Shown one piece after another: positions 51,549 to 60,263 of a DNA stretch of 64,000 bases. A program made the translations under genes and the position numbers. The first letter of the stretch is position 1, and every line of letters begins with the position of its first letter. The notes under the pieces are model-generated. The model was given only the letters and a program-made list of their open reading frames with translations, had not been told where the DNA came from and made no database searches. The DNA comes from CAXXOK01 sp964640955 (GTDB taxonomy: Bacteria > Bacillota > Clostridia > Christensenellales > Aristaeellaceae), in the NCBI GenBank assembly GCA_964640955.1, contig CAZXJI010000006.1:81792-145791 (forward strand), read 5' to 3'.

Positions 51549-52403
51549 TCATCCGCGGGACGCGAGATATTCGGCGGCGGCGATGGCGGCCACGTTGCCC
51601 TCGCCTACGGCCTTGGCGACCTGAAGGGGCTTGCCGGTGCAGTCCCCGGCGGCGAACACGCCGGGCACGTTAGTGCGCATGTTCCGGTCCACGGGGATAA
51701 AGCTGCCCTCCGTCGCAAGGTCGGGCAGCAGCATGCCCAGGGAAACGGCGTTGCGGAAGATGAACACGCCGTCGTAGCAGTGCTCGCCCTGCTTGGTGGA
51801 CAGGCAGATGCCCTCCGGCCTGCGCGACAGGCTCACGGGCTGCTCGTCCACCGCCGTCACGGTTCCCGGCAGCGCGCCGGCGTCGTGCTTTTTGAGCTGA
51901 TAGTATTCCACCGAGGCCGCGAGCCCGGCGAGAAAATGGGTTTCCTCCGCGCCCTCCTCCGAAGCGGAAAGGACGCCCAGGCGCTTGCCGCGGTAGAGCA
52001 TGCCGTCGCAGGTGGCGCAGTAGCTGACGCCCGTGCCCAGCAGTTCCTCCTCGCCGGGCAAAAGCTGCGGCCGCGCCGCGCCCATGGCGAGCACGATGGT
52101 TCGGGCTTCCACCACTTCGCTTTCCACCAGCAGCATAAAGCCGTCGTCCGAGGGGAGAATCTGGCGCACGAGGCCGTCCTGTATGTTCACGCCCATTTCC
52201 TTCGCCTGCGCCTCGAAGGCCTCCAGCAGCTTCGCCCCGGAGCCCCTGGGCAGGCCGGGATAATTGTCGATGTGTTCCGTGCGGGCAAGCCAGCTCGTGT
52301 TTTTCGCCGGACCCACGACCAGCGTTTCCAGCCCGCGCATCCGGGCGGTGATGGCGCAGCTCAGGCCCGCGGGGCCCTTGCCGACGATCGCGATATCTAC
52401 CAT
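51549..52403 (-). CDS. Thioredoxin-reductase-like flavoprotein without NADPH motifs (FFTR-like)
   Basis: 284 residues. FAD site: IAIVGKGPAGLSCAI; NYPGLPRGSGAKLLEAFE; and FAAGDCTGKPLQVAKAVGEG near the end. The redox-active CATC lies in SYCATCDGMLYRGK, as in thioredoxin reductase. However, the usual NADPH loop GGGDSA is replaced by LSASEEGAEETH, and HRRxxxR by QLKKHDAGA. This is the pattern of ferredoxin-dependent flavin thioredoxin reductases described from Clostridium. Start at ATG 52403; the only strong ribosome site lies 30 bases upstream, in front of a five-codon ORF. Confidence 0.82.
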   Translation of the reverse strand: MVDIAIVGKGPAGLSCAITARMRGLETLVVGPAKNTSWLARTEHIDNYPGLPRGSGAKLLEAFEAQAKEMGVNIQDGLVRQILPSDDGFMLLVESEVVEARTIVLAMGAARPQLLPGEEELLGTGVSYCATCDGMLYRGKRLGVLSASEEGAEETHFLAGLAASVEYYQLKKHDAGALPGTVTAVDEQPVSLSRRPEGICLSTKQGEHCYDGVFIFRNAVSLGMLLPDLATEGSFIPVDRNMRTNVPGVFAAGDCTGKPLQVAKAVGEGNVAAIAAAEYLASRG

Positions 52404-52405
52404 GC

Positions 52406-52423
52406 TTATTTCTTCAACCGCAT
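52406..52423 (-). CDS. Five-codon leader ORF before the flavoprotein gene
   Basis: ATG-CGG-TTG-AAG-AAA-TAA (MRLKK). AAAGGAGC (52440-52433) lies about 9-10 bases before its ATG, and its stop is two bases before the flavoprotein ATG. Translation of the main gene may depend on reinitiation. Seen in the sequence; use in the cell is inference. Confidence 0.4.
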   Translation of the reverse strand: MRLKK

Positions 52424-52447
52424 CGCTGCGGCGCTCCTTTCCGTCTG

Positions 52448-52476
52448 AGTCTAACAAAACCGGGCGGTTTTTGCAA
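52448..52476 (-). promoter_or_regulatory. Promoter for the flavoprotein gene
   Basis: On the complement TTGCAA (52476-52471), 17-base spacer, TAGACT (52453-52448). The predicted transcript starts about 40 bases before the flavoprotein ATG. Confidence 0.65.
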
Positions 52477-52518
52477 CGGCCGCCCCGTATTTTCCTGTAA
52501 ATTCTAGCCATGCCGGAG

Positions 52519-52524
52519 TATAAT
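52519..52524 (+). promoter_or_regulatory. -10 element before the DUF5131-like gene
   Basis: Perfect TATAAT 26 bases before the ATG. The -35 region (TGTAAA at 52496) is poor. Confidence 0.45.
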
Positions 52525-52549
52525 CAAACCAAGGGGAGGAGGCGAACGC

Positions 52550-53263
52550 ATGGCCGAGTGGAACCCGTGGCACGGCTGCCGCAAGTACAGCGCGGGCTGC
52601 CAGAACTGCTACGTATACCGGCGCGATGCCAAATACGAGCTGGACGCGAGCGTCGTGCGCAAAAACGCCGCCTTCGACCTGCCCGTGCGCCGGGCGCGCG
52701 ACGGAAGCTACAAGCTCAAGGGACCGGACGACGTGGCCACCTGCTTTACGTCGGATTTCCTTCTGGACGCGGCGGACGAGTGGCGCGCCGAGGCGTGGCG
52801 GATGATCCGTGCGCGGCCCGACCTGAACTTCTTTTTCATTACCAAGCGCATCCTGCGCTTCCAGGAGCGCCTGCCCGAGGACTGGGGCGAGGGGTACGAA
52901 AACGTCTCCGTCGGCGTTACCTGCGAAAACCAGGCCGCGGCGGACGAGCGCCTGCCTTACTTTTTAAGCCTGCCCATCCGAAGCAAAACCATCGTGTGCG
53001 AGCCGATGCTGGAGGCCGTCGATCTGCGACCCTATCTGAGCTCCGCGATCCGGCAGGTGGTGGCGGGCGGCGAAAGCGGGGAAAACGCGCGGCTGATGCG
53101 CTACGTCTGGGCCGCGGACCTGAGCCGCCAGTGCAAGGAGGCCAATGTGCCCTTCTGGTTCAAGCAGACGGGCGCGCGCTTTGAAAAGGACGGGCGCGTG
53201 TACCGCATCCCGCGTCGGCTGCAGTTTTCCCAGGCGCGCAAATCGGGGCTCTCCCGGCCGTAA
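52550..53263 (+). CDS. DUF5131 (Gp37/Gp68-like) protein with radical-SAM-like cysteines
   Basis: 237 residues. The N-terminus MAEWNPWHGCRKYSAGCQNC has the DUF5131 signature, with Cys10, Cys17 and Cys20 spaced like an iron-sulphur site. Later family features are TKRILRFQERLP, VSVGVTCENQAAADERLPYF and VAGGESGENARLM. Homologues occur in phages and bacteria; some are annotated as radical SAM-like, but the reaction is not known to me. GGGGAGGAGG precedes the ATG. No other phage genes are nearby. Confidence 0.85.
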   Translation: MAEWNPWHGCRKYSAGCQNCYVYRRDAKYELDASVVRKNAAFDLPVRRARDGSYKLKGPDDVATCFTSDFLLDAADEWRAEAWRMIRARPDLNFFFITKRILRFQERLPEDWGEGYENVSVGVTCENQAAADERLPYFLSLPIRSKTIVCEPMLEAVDLRPYLSSAIRQVVAGGESGENARLMRYVWAADLSRQCKEANVPFWFKQTGARFEKDGRVYRIPRRLQFSQARKSGLSRP

Positions 53264-53298
53264 AACGGCGGGTACGGCACCGTTCAAACCGGCATGCG

Positions 53299-55230
53299 TC
53301 AGCTTTCTTCCTCGGCGGCGGCCACGGCGGCCTCGGCCTCTTCCAGCGCGTCGTACAGGGTTTCCTGCAGGGCCTGCTGCTCGCGGTAGCTCTGCGTAAG
53401 AGAAAGCATAAGAGCCGGATCGGCGTAGGTCTGCGGGTCGCTAAGCTGCGCTTCCAGCCCGGCGACCCGTTTTTCGCTGTCCGCGATGGCCTCCTCGGCC
53501 CTGCGCACCGCGGCCTGCAGTTCCCGGAGGCGGGCGCTCTGCTGCCGGTCGCGCCTGCGTTCCCGCACGAGCGAGGTGCGCGTAGGCGCGGCGTCGCCGG
53601 TTTCCACGGGCGGCACGGGCCGGTCGCGCTTTTCCAGATAATCGTCGAAATCGCCGATATACTCGGTCATTCCGTCCTCGTTCATCACCATGACGCGGTC
53701 GGCGAAGCGGTTGATGAAGTAGCGGTCGTGGCTGATGGCGAGGATCGTGCCGGGAAAATCAAAAAGCGCGTCCTCCAGCACCTCGCGGCTGTCCATGTCC
53801 AGGTGGTTGGTCGGCTCGTCCATCAGCAGCAGGTTGTCCTTTTTAAGCATCAGCTTGGTCAGCGCCACGCGCCCCCGTTCCCCACCGGAGAGCGAGGCGA
53901 TCTTTTCGAACACGTCGTCGCCGGAAAACAGGAACAGCCCCAGCGCCCCGCGCACCCGCGCCTGTTCCAGGGACGGAAAGGCGTTCCACACCTCGTTGAG
54001 TACGGTGTTCTCCGGGTTTAGGTCCTGCTGGTGCTGGTCGTAATAGCCGACGTCCACGTTGGTGCCGTAGCGCACGCTGCCCGCGTCGGGGGCCATGCGG
54101 CCCATGAGAATCTTGAACAGCGTGCTCTTGCCCACGCCGTTGGGGCCGATGAGCGCGACGCGGTCGCCGGAGCGGAGCTTGAAGCCCACGTCGCGGAAGA
54201 CCGGGCGCCCCTCGAAGCTTTTTTGCAGGTTTTTGACCTCCAGCGCCTCCTCGCCCATGCGGCGGCGCACGTCGAAGGAGAAGCGCACGTGGCTTTCCTC
54301 CTCGGGCTTTTCCAGCCTTTCCAGCTTGTCCAGCCGCTTCTGGCGGCTTTCGGCGGCGCGGATGCTCTTTTCGCGGTTGAAGCTGCGGTAGCGCGCGATG
54401 ATGACCTGCTCGCGCTCGATCTCCTTTTGCTGGAGCTGGTAAGCTTTCGCGCGCGCCTCGAAATCGGCGGCGCGCTTCTTTTGGTATTCGGTGTAGTTGC
54501 CGGTGAACTTGGTCACCCGGCCGCCCAGCATTTCCCCCATGGTGGTGCAGACGTGGTCGAGAAAATAGCGGTCGTGGCTGATCACCAGCAGCGTGCCCTT
54601 ATAATCGGCCAGGTAGTTTTGCAGCCATTCGATGGCTTCCAGATCCAGGTGGTTGGTGGGCTCGTCCATCAGCAGTACGTCGGGCTTTTGCAAAAGGAGC
54701 TTCGCCAGCGCCAGCCGCGTGCGCTCCCCGCCGGACAGGGTGCCCACCCTGCGGGCGTCCATTTCCCGCCCGATGCCCAGGCCCGACAGCACCCCGGTGA
54801 TCTCGCCGTCGTAGGCGTAGCCCTCCATGCGGGTGAACTGCTCGGTCAGCCGCTGGTATTCGGCCGACAGGCGCAGCGCCGCCTGCTCGTCTCCGGCGGT
54901 GTGCGCCATTTCCTTTTCCAGCTCGCCCAGACGCTTCTCCACGGCGATGACCGCCTCGAATACCCTGAGCATCGCGCCGCGCACCGTGTCGGCCGGGTCG
55001 ATGTCGTTGATCTGCGCCAGGTACCCCACGCGCAGGTCTTTGCTCATATGCACCGCGCCCTCGTCGGGCTGCGTTTCGCCGGAGATCAGGCGCATCAGCG
55101 TGGTTTTGCCGCAGCCGTTTACGCCGATCAGACCCATCTTTTCGCCCTTTTGCAGGCTGAAAGTCACGTCGCGCAGGACTTCGTTGGCGCCGAAGCCCTT
55201 GCGCACGTTTTGTACGGAAATCAGAATCAT
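53299..55230 (-). CDS. ABC-F family ATPase (ribosome-associated)
   Basis: 643 residues. Two ABC domains without membrane parts: Walker A GVNGCGKTT and GPNGVGKST, signatures LSGGERTRLALAKL and LSGGERGRVALTKL, both with LLMDEPTNHLD. The interdomain linker (about residues 240-320, RKRAADFEARAKAYQLQQ region) is the P-site tRNA interaction motif. A C-terminal coiled coil (about 560-643) resembles that of Uup. ABC-F proteins relieve ribosome stalling or confer resistance. Start at ATG 55230 overlaps the stop of the upstream gene (ATGA). Confidence 0.94.
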   Translation of the reverse strand: MILISVQNVRKGFGANEVLRDVTFSLQKGEKMGLIGVNGCGKTTLMRLISGETQPDEGAVHMSKDLRVGYLAQINDIDPADTVRGAMLRVFEAVIAVEKRLGELEKEMAHTAGDEQAALRLSAEYQRLTEQFTRMEGYAYDGEITGVLSGLGIGREMDARRVGTLSGGERTRLALAKLLLQKPDVLLMDEPTNHLDLEAIEWLQNYLADYKGTLLVISHDRYFLDHVCTTMGEMLGGRVTKFTGNYTEYQKKRAADFEARAKAYQLQQKEIEREQVIIARYRSFNREKSIRAAESRQKRLDKLERLEKPEEESHVRFSFDVRRRMGEEALEVKNLQKSFEGRPVFRDVGFKLRSGDRVALIGPNGVGKSTLFKILMGRMAPDAGSVRYGTNVDVGYYDQHQQDLNPENTVLNEVWNAFPSLEQARVRGALGLFLFSGDDVFEKIASLSGGERGRVALTKLMLKKDNLLLMDEPTNHLDMDSREVLEDALFDFPGTILAISHDRYFINRFADRVMVMNEDGMTEYIGDFDDYLEKRDRPVPPVETGDAAPTRTSLVRERRRDRQQSARLRELQAAVRRAEEAIADSEKRVAGLEAQLSDPQTYADPALMLSLTQSYREQQALQETLYDALEEAEAAVAAAEEES

Positions 55231-55877
55231 CGGGGATTCGCCCTTTCGTGGGGGATTTGGAACGTTTCCAGTTCGTGGGCGGACAGGCGCAGCTCGCCGG
55301 CCGTCATGTTGCAAAACGCCAGCGCCTTCTCCGTCGCCCTCGCGGCGCGGCGCAGCATCGCGGCGCCCTCGGCGCGGTCGCGCTCGCGGGCTTCGCCGTT
55401 TTCAAGCGGCAGCGCCTCGAAAAGCGCGTCCTCCATCTCGTCGTATTGCTCGGCCTGGCTGAAGAAGCGCGCGCAGTCCATCAGGTCCGCGGCGGTCAGC
55501 CGGAGAAGCACGGCCTGCTTGAGGTCGATCAGCTTGCGCACGCGCAGCTGGCACACCGTGGCTTCGGCGTACAGCGAGGAAAGCAGCCGGAGCGCGCGGT
55601 ACTGGAGCGCCTCCGCCTCGCCGTAAGGCAAATCGCAGGTTTCCGCCTTGCCGGCGAGCAGCTCGCCGGCGACCATGCGGGGCAGGGGCGGCAAAAGCGA
55701 AAGCAGGCTTTCGACGGAGAGGGCTTCCACCGTGGAAAGCGGCATGCCACAGTGCTCGCGGCACGCGGCGTTGAGCAGCTGTATTCGCTCCCGGTCGTCC
55801 AGCTTTTTGGCGATGCCGCGCATCAGCTCGCCCAGCATGTGGATCAGGCGGAGAATATAATCGCGCTGATAATCCAT
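55227..55877 (-). CDS. Helical protein of unknown function, possibly DUF6483
   Basis: 216 residues, almost wholly helical, beginning MDYQRDYILRLIHMLGELMR, an opening I associate with the DUF6483 family, though I cannot check this. The pattern of repeated helices (KALAFCNMTAGELRLSAHEL at the end) suggests a TPR-like arrangement. No signal peptide. GAAGGAAA precedes the ATG. It is translationally coupled to the ABC-F gene, so a role beside that ATPase is possible. Confidence 0.65.
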   Translation of the reverse strand: MDYQRDYILRLIHMLGELMRGIAKKLDDRERIQLLNAACREHCGMPLSTVEALSVESLLSLLPPLPRMVAGELLAGKAETCDLPYGEAEALQYRALRLLSSLYAEATVCQLRVRKLIDLKQAVLLRLTAADLMDCARFFSQAEQYDEMEDALFEALPLENGEARERDRAEGAAMLRRAARATEKALAFCNMTAGELRLSAHELETFQIPHERANPR

Positions 55878-56012
55878 AAGCCGTTTCCTTCATCCTCCAC
55901 GTCGCATACGCACAACGGGTAGTATAGCACATCCGCTGCGTTTTCGCACCTGCGCGCGGCGGCTTGCCGCTTTCTGCGGCCGCGCCGGAATGCAAATTTT
56001 CGGGCAAAAGGC

Positions 56013-56041
56013 TATACAGACTTCGCTGTTTCATGTACAAT
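56013..56041 (+). promoter_or_regulatory. Promoter for the secreted protein gene at 56097
   Basis: TATACA (56013-56018), 17-base spacer, TACAAT (56036-56041) in a locally AT-rich stretch. Confidence 0.5.
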
Positions 56042-56096
56042 TATGTTTGGAGTGCTTTTCGACGGGCTGTCTTTTTGCCTAAAGGAGCGATAGGAA

Positions 56097-57281
56097 ATGA
56101 AACGCATCTGCCTGCTCCTCGCGCTGGCGGTTTTGCTTTCTTGCACGCCGGCCCTGGCCGACGAGGCCGGCGTATTGACCGAGACGGAACTGGGATCCTG
56201 GCTCAACGGGGTGCTTCTGCGCACCGTGGACGCGACGCCCCTCAACGCGCCCGTTGGCGAGGACGCCCTGACCGATGACGGCTACGCCTTCATCTACGAT
56301 TTTGCGACCCTGTATTACGATAAGCCCGTTCTGGACGCCCAGAGCGTGCTGCGGGCCGTCGCCGTGACGGACGAAAACCTGACCATGCCCCGCGGCGTCA
56401 ACCTGGGCATGCCGGTGGACGCGCTTCTGGCCGCCTACGGCTGGCAAAACCCCAATTTGGAGGGGGACGAAACCTTCGCCCCGCTTTACGTGCTCAACCG
56501 CCTGCCTTCCGGCGCGTACTGGGCGCTGGCACAGCGCAGCGGCGCGCAGCTGCAAAGCGTGCAGTGCGCCGTTCACGCGCGCGCGGGGGAGGATCGCTAT
56601 ACGGATACGGGCGTCATCTACACCGTGCAGGGGGACGCCGTGACGGCCATCCGCGTGTACGGATTGAGCGCTTTCGTAAGCCGCGCCGAGGTGGAGAACA
56701 ACCTCACCGCGGTCGGCGGCGGCGACGCGGTAACCACCGTGCCCACCGTGGAGGGGGTCGAGCTGGTCAGCGCGGCGGAGGCCTTCGGGCAGGCCGATCT
56801 GCAGTTCGGCGGCGCAGACTTCCTGACGATGTCCGAGGATCAGGCCGCGGCGCTGCTTGGCCGGCCGACGGCGGAAGCCTGGGCGCAGGACGAGGGCGAG
56901 CAGTGGCTGCATACGCTCACGTACGACGGGGCGTCGCTGGTGTTCGGAACGGACGAGAACAAACAAAACGCCTATCTGGAATCCCTTTCCGTCACCGCGG
57001 CCGGCGTAGGCGGCCCGCGCGGCCTGGCCGTGGACATGTCGCTTTCGGACGCCCTTGCGCTGTTCCGCTGCGACGGCACGGGCGCCACGTCCGGACTGGC
57101 GGCGCTTTTGTACGGCGACGGGCAGAACCCCCCGTTCGGCACGCTGGAGCGCGCCGGGACGGGCGCCACGCTGCGCTACGCAGCCCAGGTCGCCGGGGCG
57201 GACGGGCAGACGCTCAGCGCCGTGCTGCACCTGACCTTTACGGACGACCGGCTTACGGAGATCATGCTGTATACGTATTGA
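56097..57281 (+). CDS. Secreted protein of unknown function, 394 residues
   Basis: A signal peptide (MKRICLLLALAVLLSCTPAL, cut after ALA) is followed by a two-part mature region. Residues 95-125 (VNLGMPVDALLAAYGWQNPN) and 310-330 (LAVDMSLSDALALFRCDGTG) both look like the 'G-x-S-x-x-x-x-x-x-F/Y' element of SmpA/OmlA-like or copper-amine-oxidase-like modules, and middle residues 240-270 (MSEDQAAALLGRPTAEAWAQ) match it too. That would make three repeats of a small alpha/beta unit. AAGGAG precedes the ATG. It is 28 bases before the large TPR-like gene. Confidence 0.7.
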   Translation: MKRICLLLALAVLLSCTPALADEAGVLTETELGSWLNGVLLRTVDATPLNAPVGEDALTDDGYAFIYDFATLYYDKPVLDAQSVLRAVAVTDENLTMPRGVNLGMPVDALLAAYGWQNPNLEGDETFAPLYVLNRLPSGAYWALAQRSGAQLQSVQCAVHARAGEDRYTDTGVIYTVQGDAVTAIRVYGLSAFVSRAEVENNLTAVGGGDAVTTVPTVEGVELVSAAEAFGQADLQFGGADFLTMSEDQAAALLGRPTAEAWAQDEGEQWLHTLTYDGASLVFGTDENKQNAYLESLSVTAAGVGGPRGLAVDMSLSDALALFRCDGTGATSGLAALLYGDGQNPPFGTLERAGTGATLRYAAQVAGADGQTLSAVLHLTFTDDRLTEIMLYTY

Positions 57282-57309
57282 GGAACGCAAGGCCATGGAG
57301 GGATAGCCG

Positions 57310-60261
57310 ATGAAAATTGATCTTACCTGTCCCGTGGAGCTGTGGCAATATACCACCCCCACCGCCAAGCATCCGGGCTGCGGATTTGTGCTCAATAACC
57401 TCAGCGACAAGGCCGTCGTCTCCGTGCAGGTGACCATGGCCTGCTCCGCCGGGGACGGCGAGCTGCTCTTCCGGCAGGTGGAGCGCGTGCAGGGGCTCAA
57501 GGCGGGCGCGGGGGAGCGTTTCAGCATCGAGCTGCTTCCCACCCAATGGGAAGGGGTCAAGACGATCGACCTGATCATCGAGAAGGTCTGGTTCGACGAT
57601 ACGACCCTCTGGCGGCGCGGCAGCGCGCCGCTGACGGAATACCGGAGCAACGCCCTGCCGGCGGGGCGCAAGCTGGATCAGCTCCGCTTCGTGGCCGGGC
57701 CGGACGCCGTGGGCTACCCGGAGGTGCAGGGAAACGTCTGGCTGTGCGTCTGCGGGCGCGCCAACGACCTGCGCAGCGACCGCTGCTGCCGCTGCGAGCG
57801 CAGGCGCGACTCGGTGTTCGCCACCTGCTCGCGGGAGAACGTGGAGCAGCTGATCGCGGTGCACGAGCAGAAGCTGGACGACGTCGCCAAAGCGGCGCGG
57901 GAGGAGGCCAGCCGCCTCACGGAGACACGCGAGGAGGAGCGCACCAGGCTCAGGCGTAAAAAGCGCGTTGCGCAGCGCGTGGTGATCCTGTTCGTGTGCC
58001 TGGCGGCGGCGGTGGCGGCGGCGCTGATCTGGGGTGTGCCGGCCCTGCGCTACGCCAAGGCGGGGACCCTGCTCGACCAGGGCGCCTACGACGACGCGCG
58101 TACGGCGTTCGCGGAACTGGGCACGTACGGCGACGCGGCGACGATGCTGCTGGAATGCGACTACCGGCAGGCCGTCGGCCTCGCGGACGGCGGCGACGCG
58201 CAGGCGCTTACCCAGGCGGTGGCGCTTTACGAAAAGCTGGGAACGTACAAAAACAGCGAGGAATGCTTCCGCCAGACCCTGTACATGCTGGGGCAGACGC
58301 TTTTGGACGCGGAGGATTACGACGGGGCGGCCGACGCTTTCCAGACGCTGGGCTCCTATGAGGACAGCGCCCAGAAGCTTCTGGAGGCCCAGTACCGGCA
58401 GGCGGAGCTGATGTACGACAACGAAAGCTACATCGCCGCCCGCATCCTGTTCGAGGATCTGGGCCAGTACGAGGACGCGCCCGAGCGCGTCAACCTGTGC
58501 GATTACGCGCTGGGCAAGGCCGCGATGGAAGACGGGGATTTCGCCTCCGCCGTCTACCGCCTCGCCGCCGCGGGCGAAACCGAGGACGCTCCGCTGCTTT
58601 TACAGCAGTCGTATTACCAATTGGCGGAGCTCAAGCAACAGGCGGGCGATTACGAGGAAGCGGGCACCCTGTACCAGAAGGCGGGCGACTATGAGGACGC
58701 GGTGCTCAAGGGAAACGGCTGCCTGTACATGATCGCCAAGGAAGCGATGGACGGGGAGGACTACGCCAGGGCCGCGGAGCTCTTTGAGAGCATCGTGCCC
58801 TATCTGGACAGCGAGACCCTCGCGTGGGAGTGCGTTTACCAGCAGGCGCAGGTCGCCGTGAACGCGGGGGACGACGAGGGCGCGATCGTGCTGCTGTCCA
58901 CCATCCCGCAATACGAAAAGACAGGCGCGCTGCTCAGCGCGTGCCGCTACCGCCTGGCCGCCAGGTACGTGGAGGAAGGCAAAACGGAAGAGGCGGAGAC
59001 GCTCTATACGCTGCTGGGCGACTATGAGGATTCGGCTTCCCTGCTGCGCAAGCTTCGGTACGACCTGGCCGAGGAAGCCTTCGACGCGGGCGACTACACC
59101 CGCGCCGCGCCGATGTACGAGGCGTTGGGCAAGTACAAGGACAGCGTGGCGAAATGGAAGCAGAGCCTGTACGCCGTCGCGCTGGCCGCGGTGGAGGAAG
59201 GCGAGTACCAGAGCGCCATCGAGGACTTCACGGCGCTGGGCACCTACAAGGACAGCGAAGCTCAGCTGGAGTCCGCAACCTACGCGCTGGCGCTTGAGCT
59301 GAAGACGTCGGGCAATATGGACGAGGCGATCGCCCTGCTGAAAACCCTCCCGGACAACGCGGCCGCCAAGCAGCAGCTGAGCGACATCACCCTGGGCGAG
59401 GCGGAAAAGGCGCAGGCGGCCGGCGACCTGGAAAAGGCGAGCGAATTGTACCTGGCGCTGGGCGACTATCAGGACGCGGCCGTGCGCTACCAGCTTTGCC
59501 AGTATCTGCTGGCGACGCAGAAGAAGGGCGAGGGCGACTACCGCGGCGCGTATGTGATCTTCGCGGCGCTGGGCGAGTATCAGGACGCGGCCTCTCAGGC
59601 GGAGGCCTGCGCCTACGAAGCCTACGGCAAATACGCCACGCCCGCGCGCGCGGCTTGGGAGGCGGGGGACTGGCTGACGGTCGTCAATACGCTGGCGGAT
59701 TTCGACGACAGCGACCTGCCTTCCGACTACAAGGATCTGGAAGGCATGTACGAGGAGGCCTGCTACCGCTACGCCGAGGCGCTCTATGACGAGGGCAGGG
59801 TGTACGAGGCGCTGCCGTACTACCAGCGCATCCCCGATTATCTGGATGTTTCCACCAAGAAGCTCACGCGCCGCTGCTACCTCATCCTCGGCGTGTGGGA
59901 AAGCGAGGACGGCACGCGGGACGCGGTGTTCCGCTCGGACGGGGTATGCACGCTTTTCGGCGAGCAGCTCTACTTCGCGGTGGACGGCTATGCGCTGAAA
60001 ACCGGCCCAAGCCCGGACCAGCTGACCACCACGCATAAGCTGACCGTGATCACCGCGGATACGCTTTCCCTCCGGGTACTGACCGGCAGTTATAACCCCG
60101 TCTACCAGCTCAAGCACGTTTCCGACGATCCCATGGCCGAACTCAGGGTAAGCGCCACGCCGACGCCCGAGGCGACGCAGACGCCCGCGCCCGCGTCGGC
60201 GGAGCCTACGGCGACGCCAAAACCCACGGCGACGCCCGCCGCGACCGTGCCGGAGGGCTGA
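57310..60261 (+). CDS. Large membrane-anchored TPR-like repeat protein with zinc-ribbon
   Basis: 983 residues. Residues 1-140 form a strand-rich N-terminal domain. A Cys-rich segment at ~153-171 (WLCVCGRANDLRSDRCCRC) looks like a zinc ribbon. A charged helix, one membrane segment (~223-244) and about 14 degenerate ~35-residue helical repeats (consensus G-DY-A---F--LG-Y-DS, e.g. EDYDGAADAFQTLGSYEDSA) follow to ~860. A ~70-residue domain (LGVWESEDGTRDAVFRSDGV) and a Thr/Pro/Ala tail end it. The topology puts the zinc ribbon inside and the repeats outside. No catalytic motif; a scaffold is the likely role. Confidence 0.82.
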   Translation: MKIDLTCPVELWQYTTPTAKHPGCGFVLNNLSDKAVVSVQVTMACSAGDGELLFRQVERVQGLKAGAGERFSIELLPTQWEGVKTIDLIIEKVWFDDTTLWRRGSAPLTEYRSNALPAGRKLDQLRFVAGPDAVGYPEVQGNVWLCVCGRANDLRSDRCCRCERRRDSVFATCSRENVEQLIAVHEQKLDDVAKAAREEASRLTETREEERTRLRRKKRVAQRVVILFVCLAAAVAAALIWGVPALRYAKAGTLLDQGAYDDARTAFAELGTYGDAATMLLECDYRQAVGLADGGDAQALTQAVALYEKLGTYKNSEECFRQTLYMLGQTLLDAEDYDGAADAFQTLGSYEDSAQKLLEAQYRQAELMYDNESYIAARILFEDLGQYEDAPERVNLCDYALGKAAMEDGDFASAVYRLAAAGETEDAPLLLQQSYYQLAELKQQAGDYEEAGTLYQKAGDYEDAVLKGNGCLYMIAKEAMDGEDYARAAELFESIVPYLDSETLAWECVYQQAQVAVNAGDDEGAIVLLSTIPQYEKTGALLSACRYRLAARYVEEGKTEEAETLYTLLGDYEDSASLLRKLRYDLAEEAFDAGDYTRAAPMYEALGKYKDSVAKWKQSLYAVALAAVEEGEYQSAIEDFTALGTYKDSEAQLESATYALALELKTSGNMDEAIALLKTLPDNAAAKQQLSDITLGEAEKAQAAGDLEKASELYLALGDYQDAAVRYQLCQYLLATQKKGEGDYRGAYVIFAALGEYQDAASQAEACAYEAYGKYATPARAAWEAGDWLTVVNTLADFDDSDLPSDYKDLEGMYEEACYRYAEALYDEGRVYEALPYYQRIPDYLDVSTKKLTRRCYLILGVWESEDGTRDAVFRSDGVCTLFGEQLYFAVDGYALKTGPSPDQLTTTHKLTVITADTLSLRVLTGSYNPVYQLKHVSDDPMAELRVSATPTPEATQTPAPASAEPTATPKPTATPAATVPEG

Positions 60262-60263
60262 AA

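Noticed and set aside
52550..53263. Prophage remnant suggested by the Gp37/Gp68-like gene
   Set aside because: No other phage gene, integrase or attachment site lies around it, and composition matches the neighbours.
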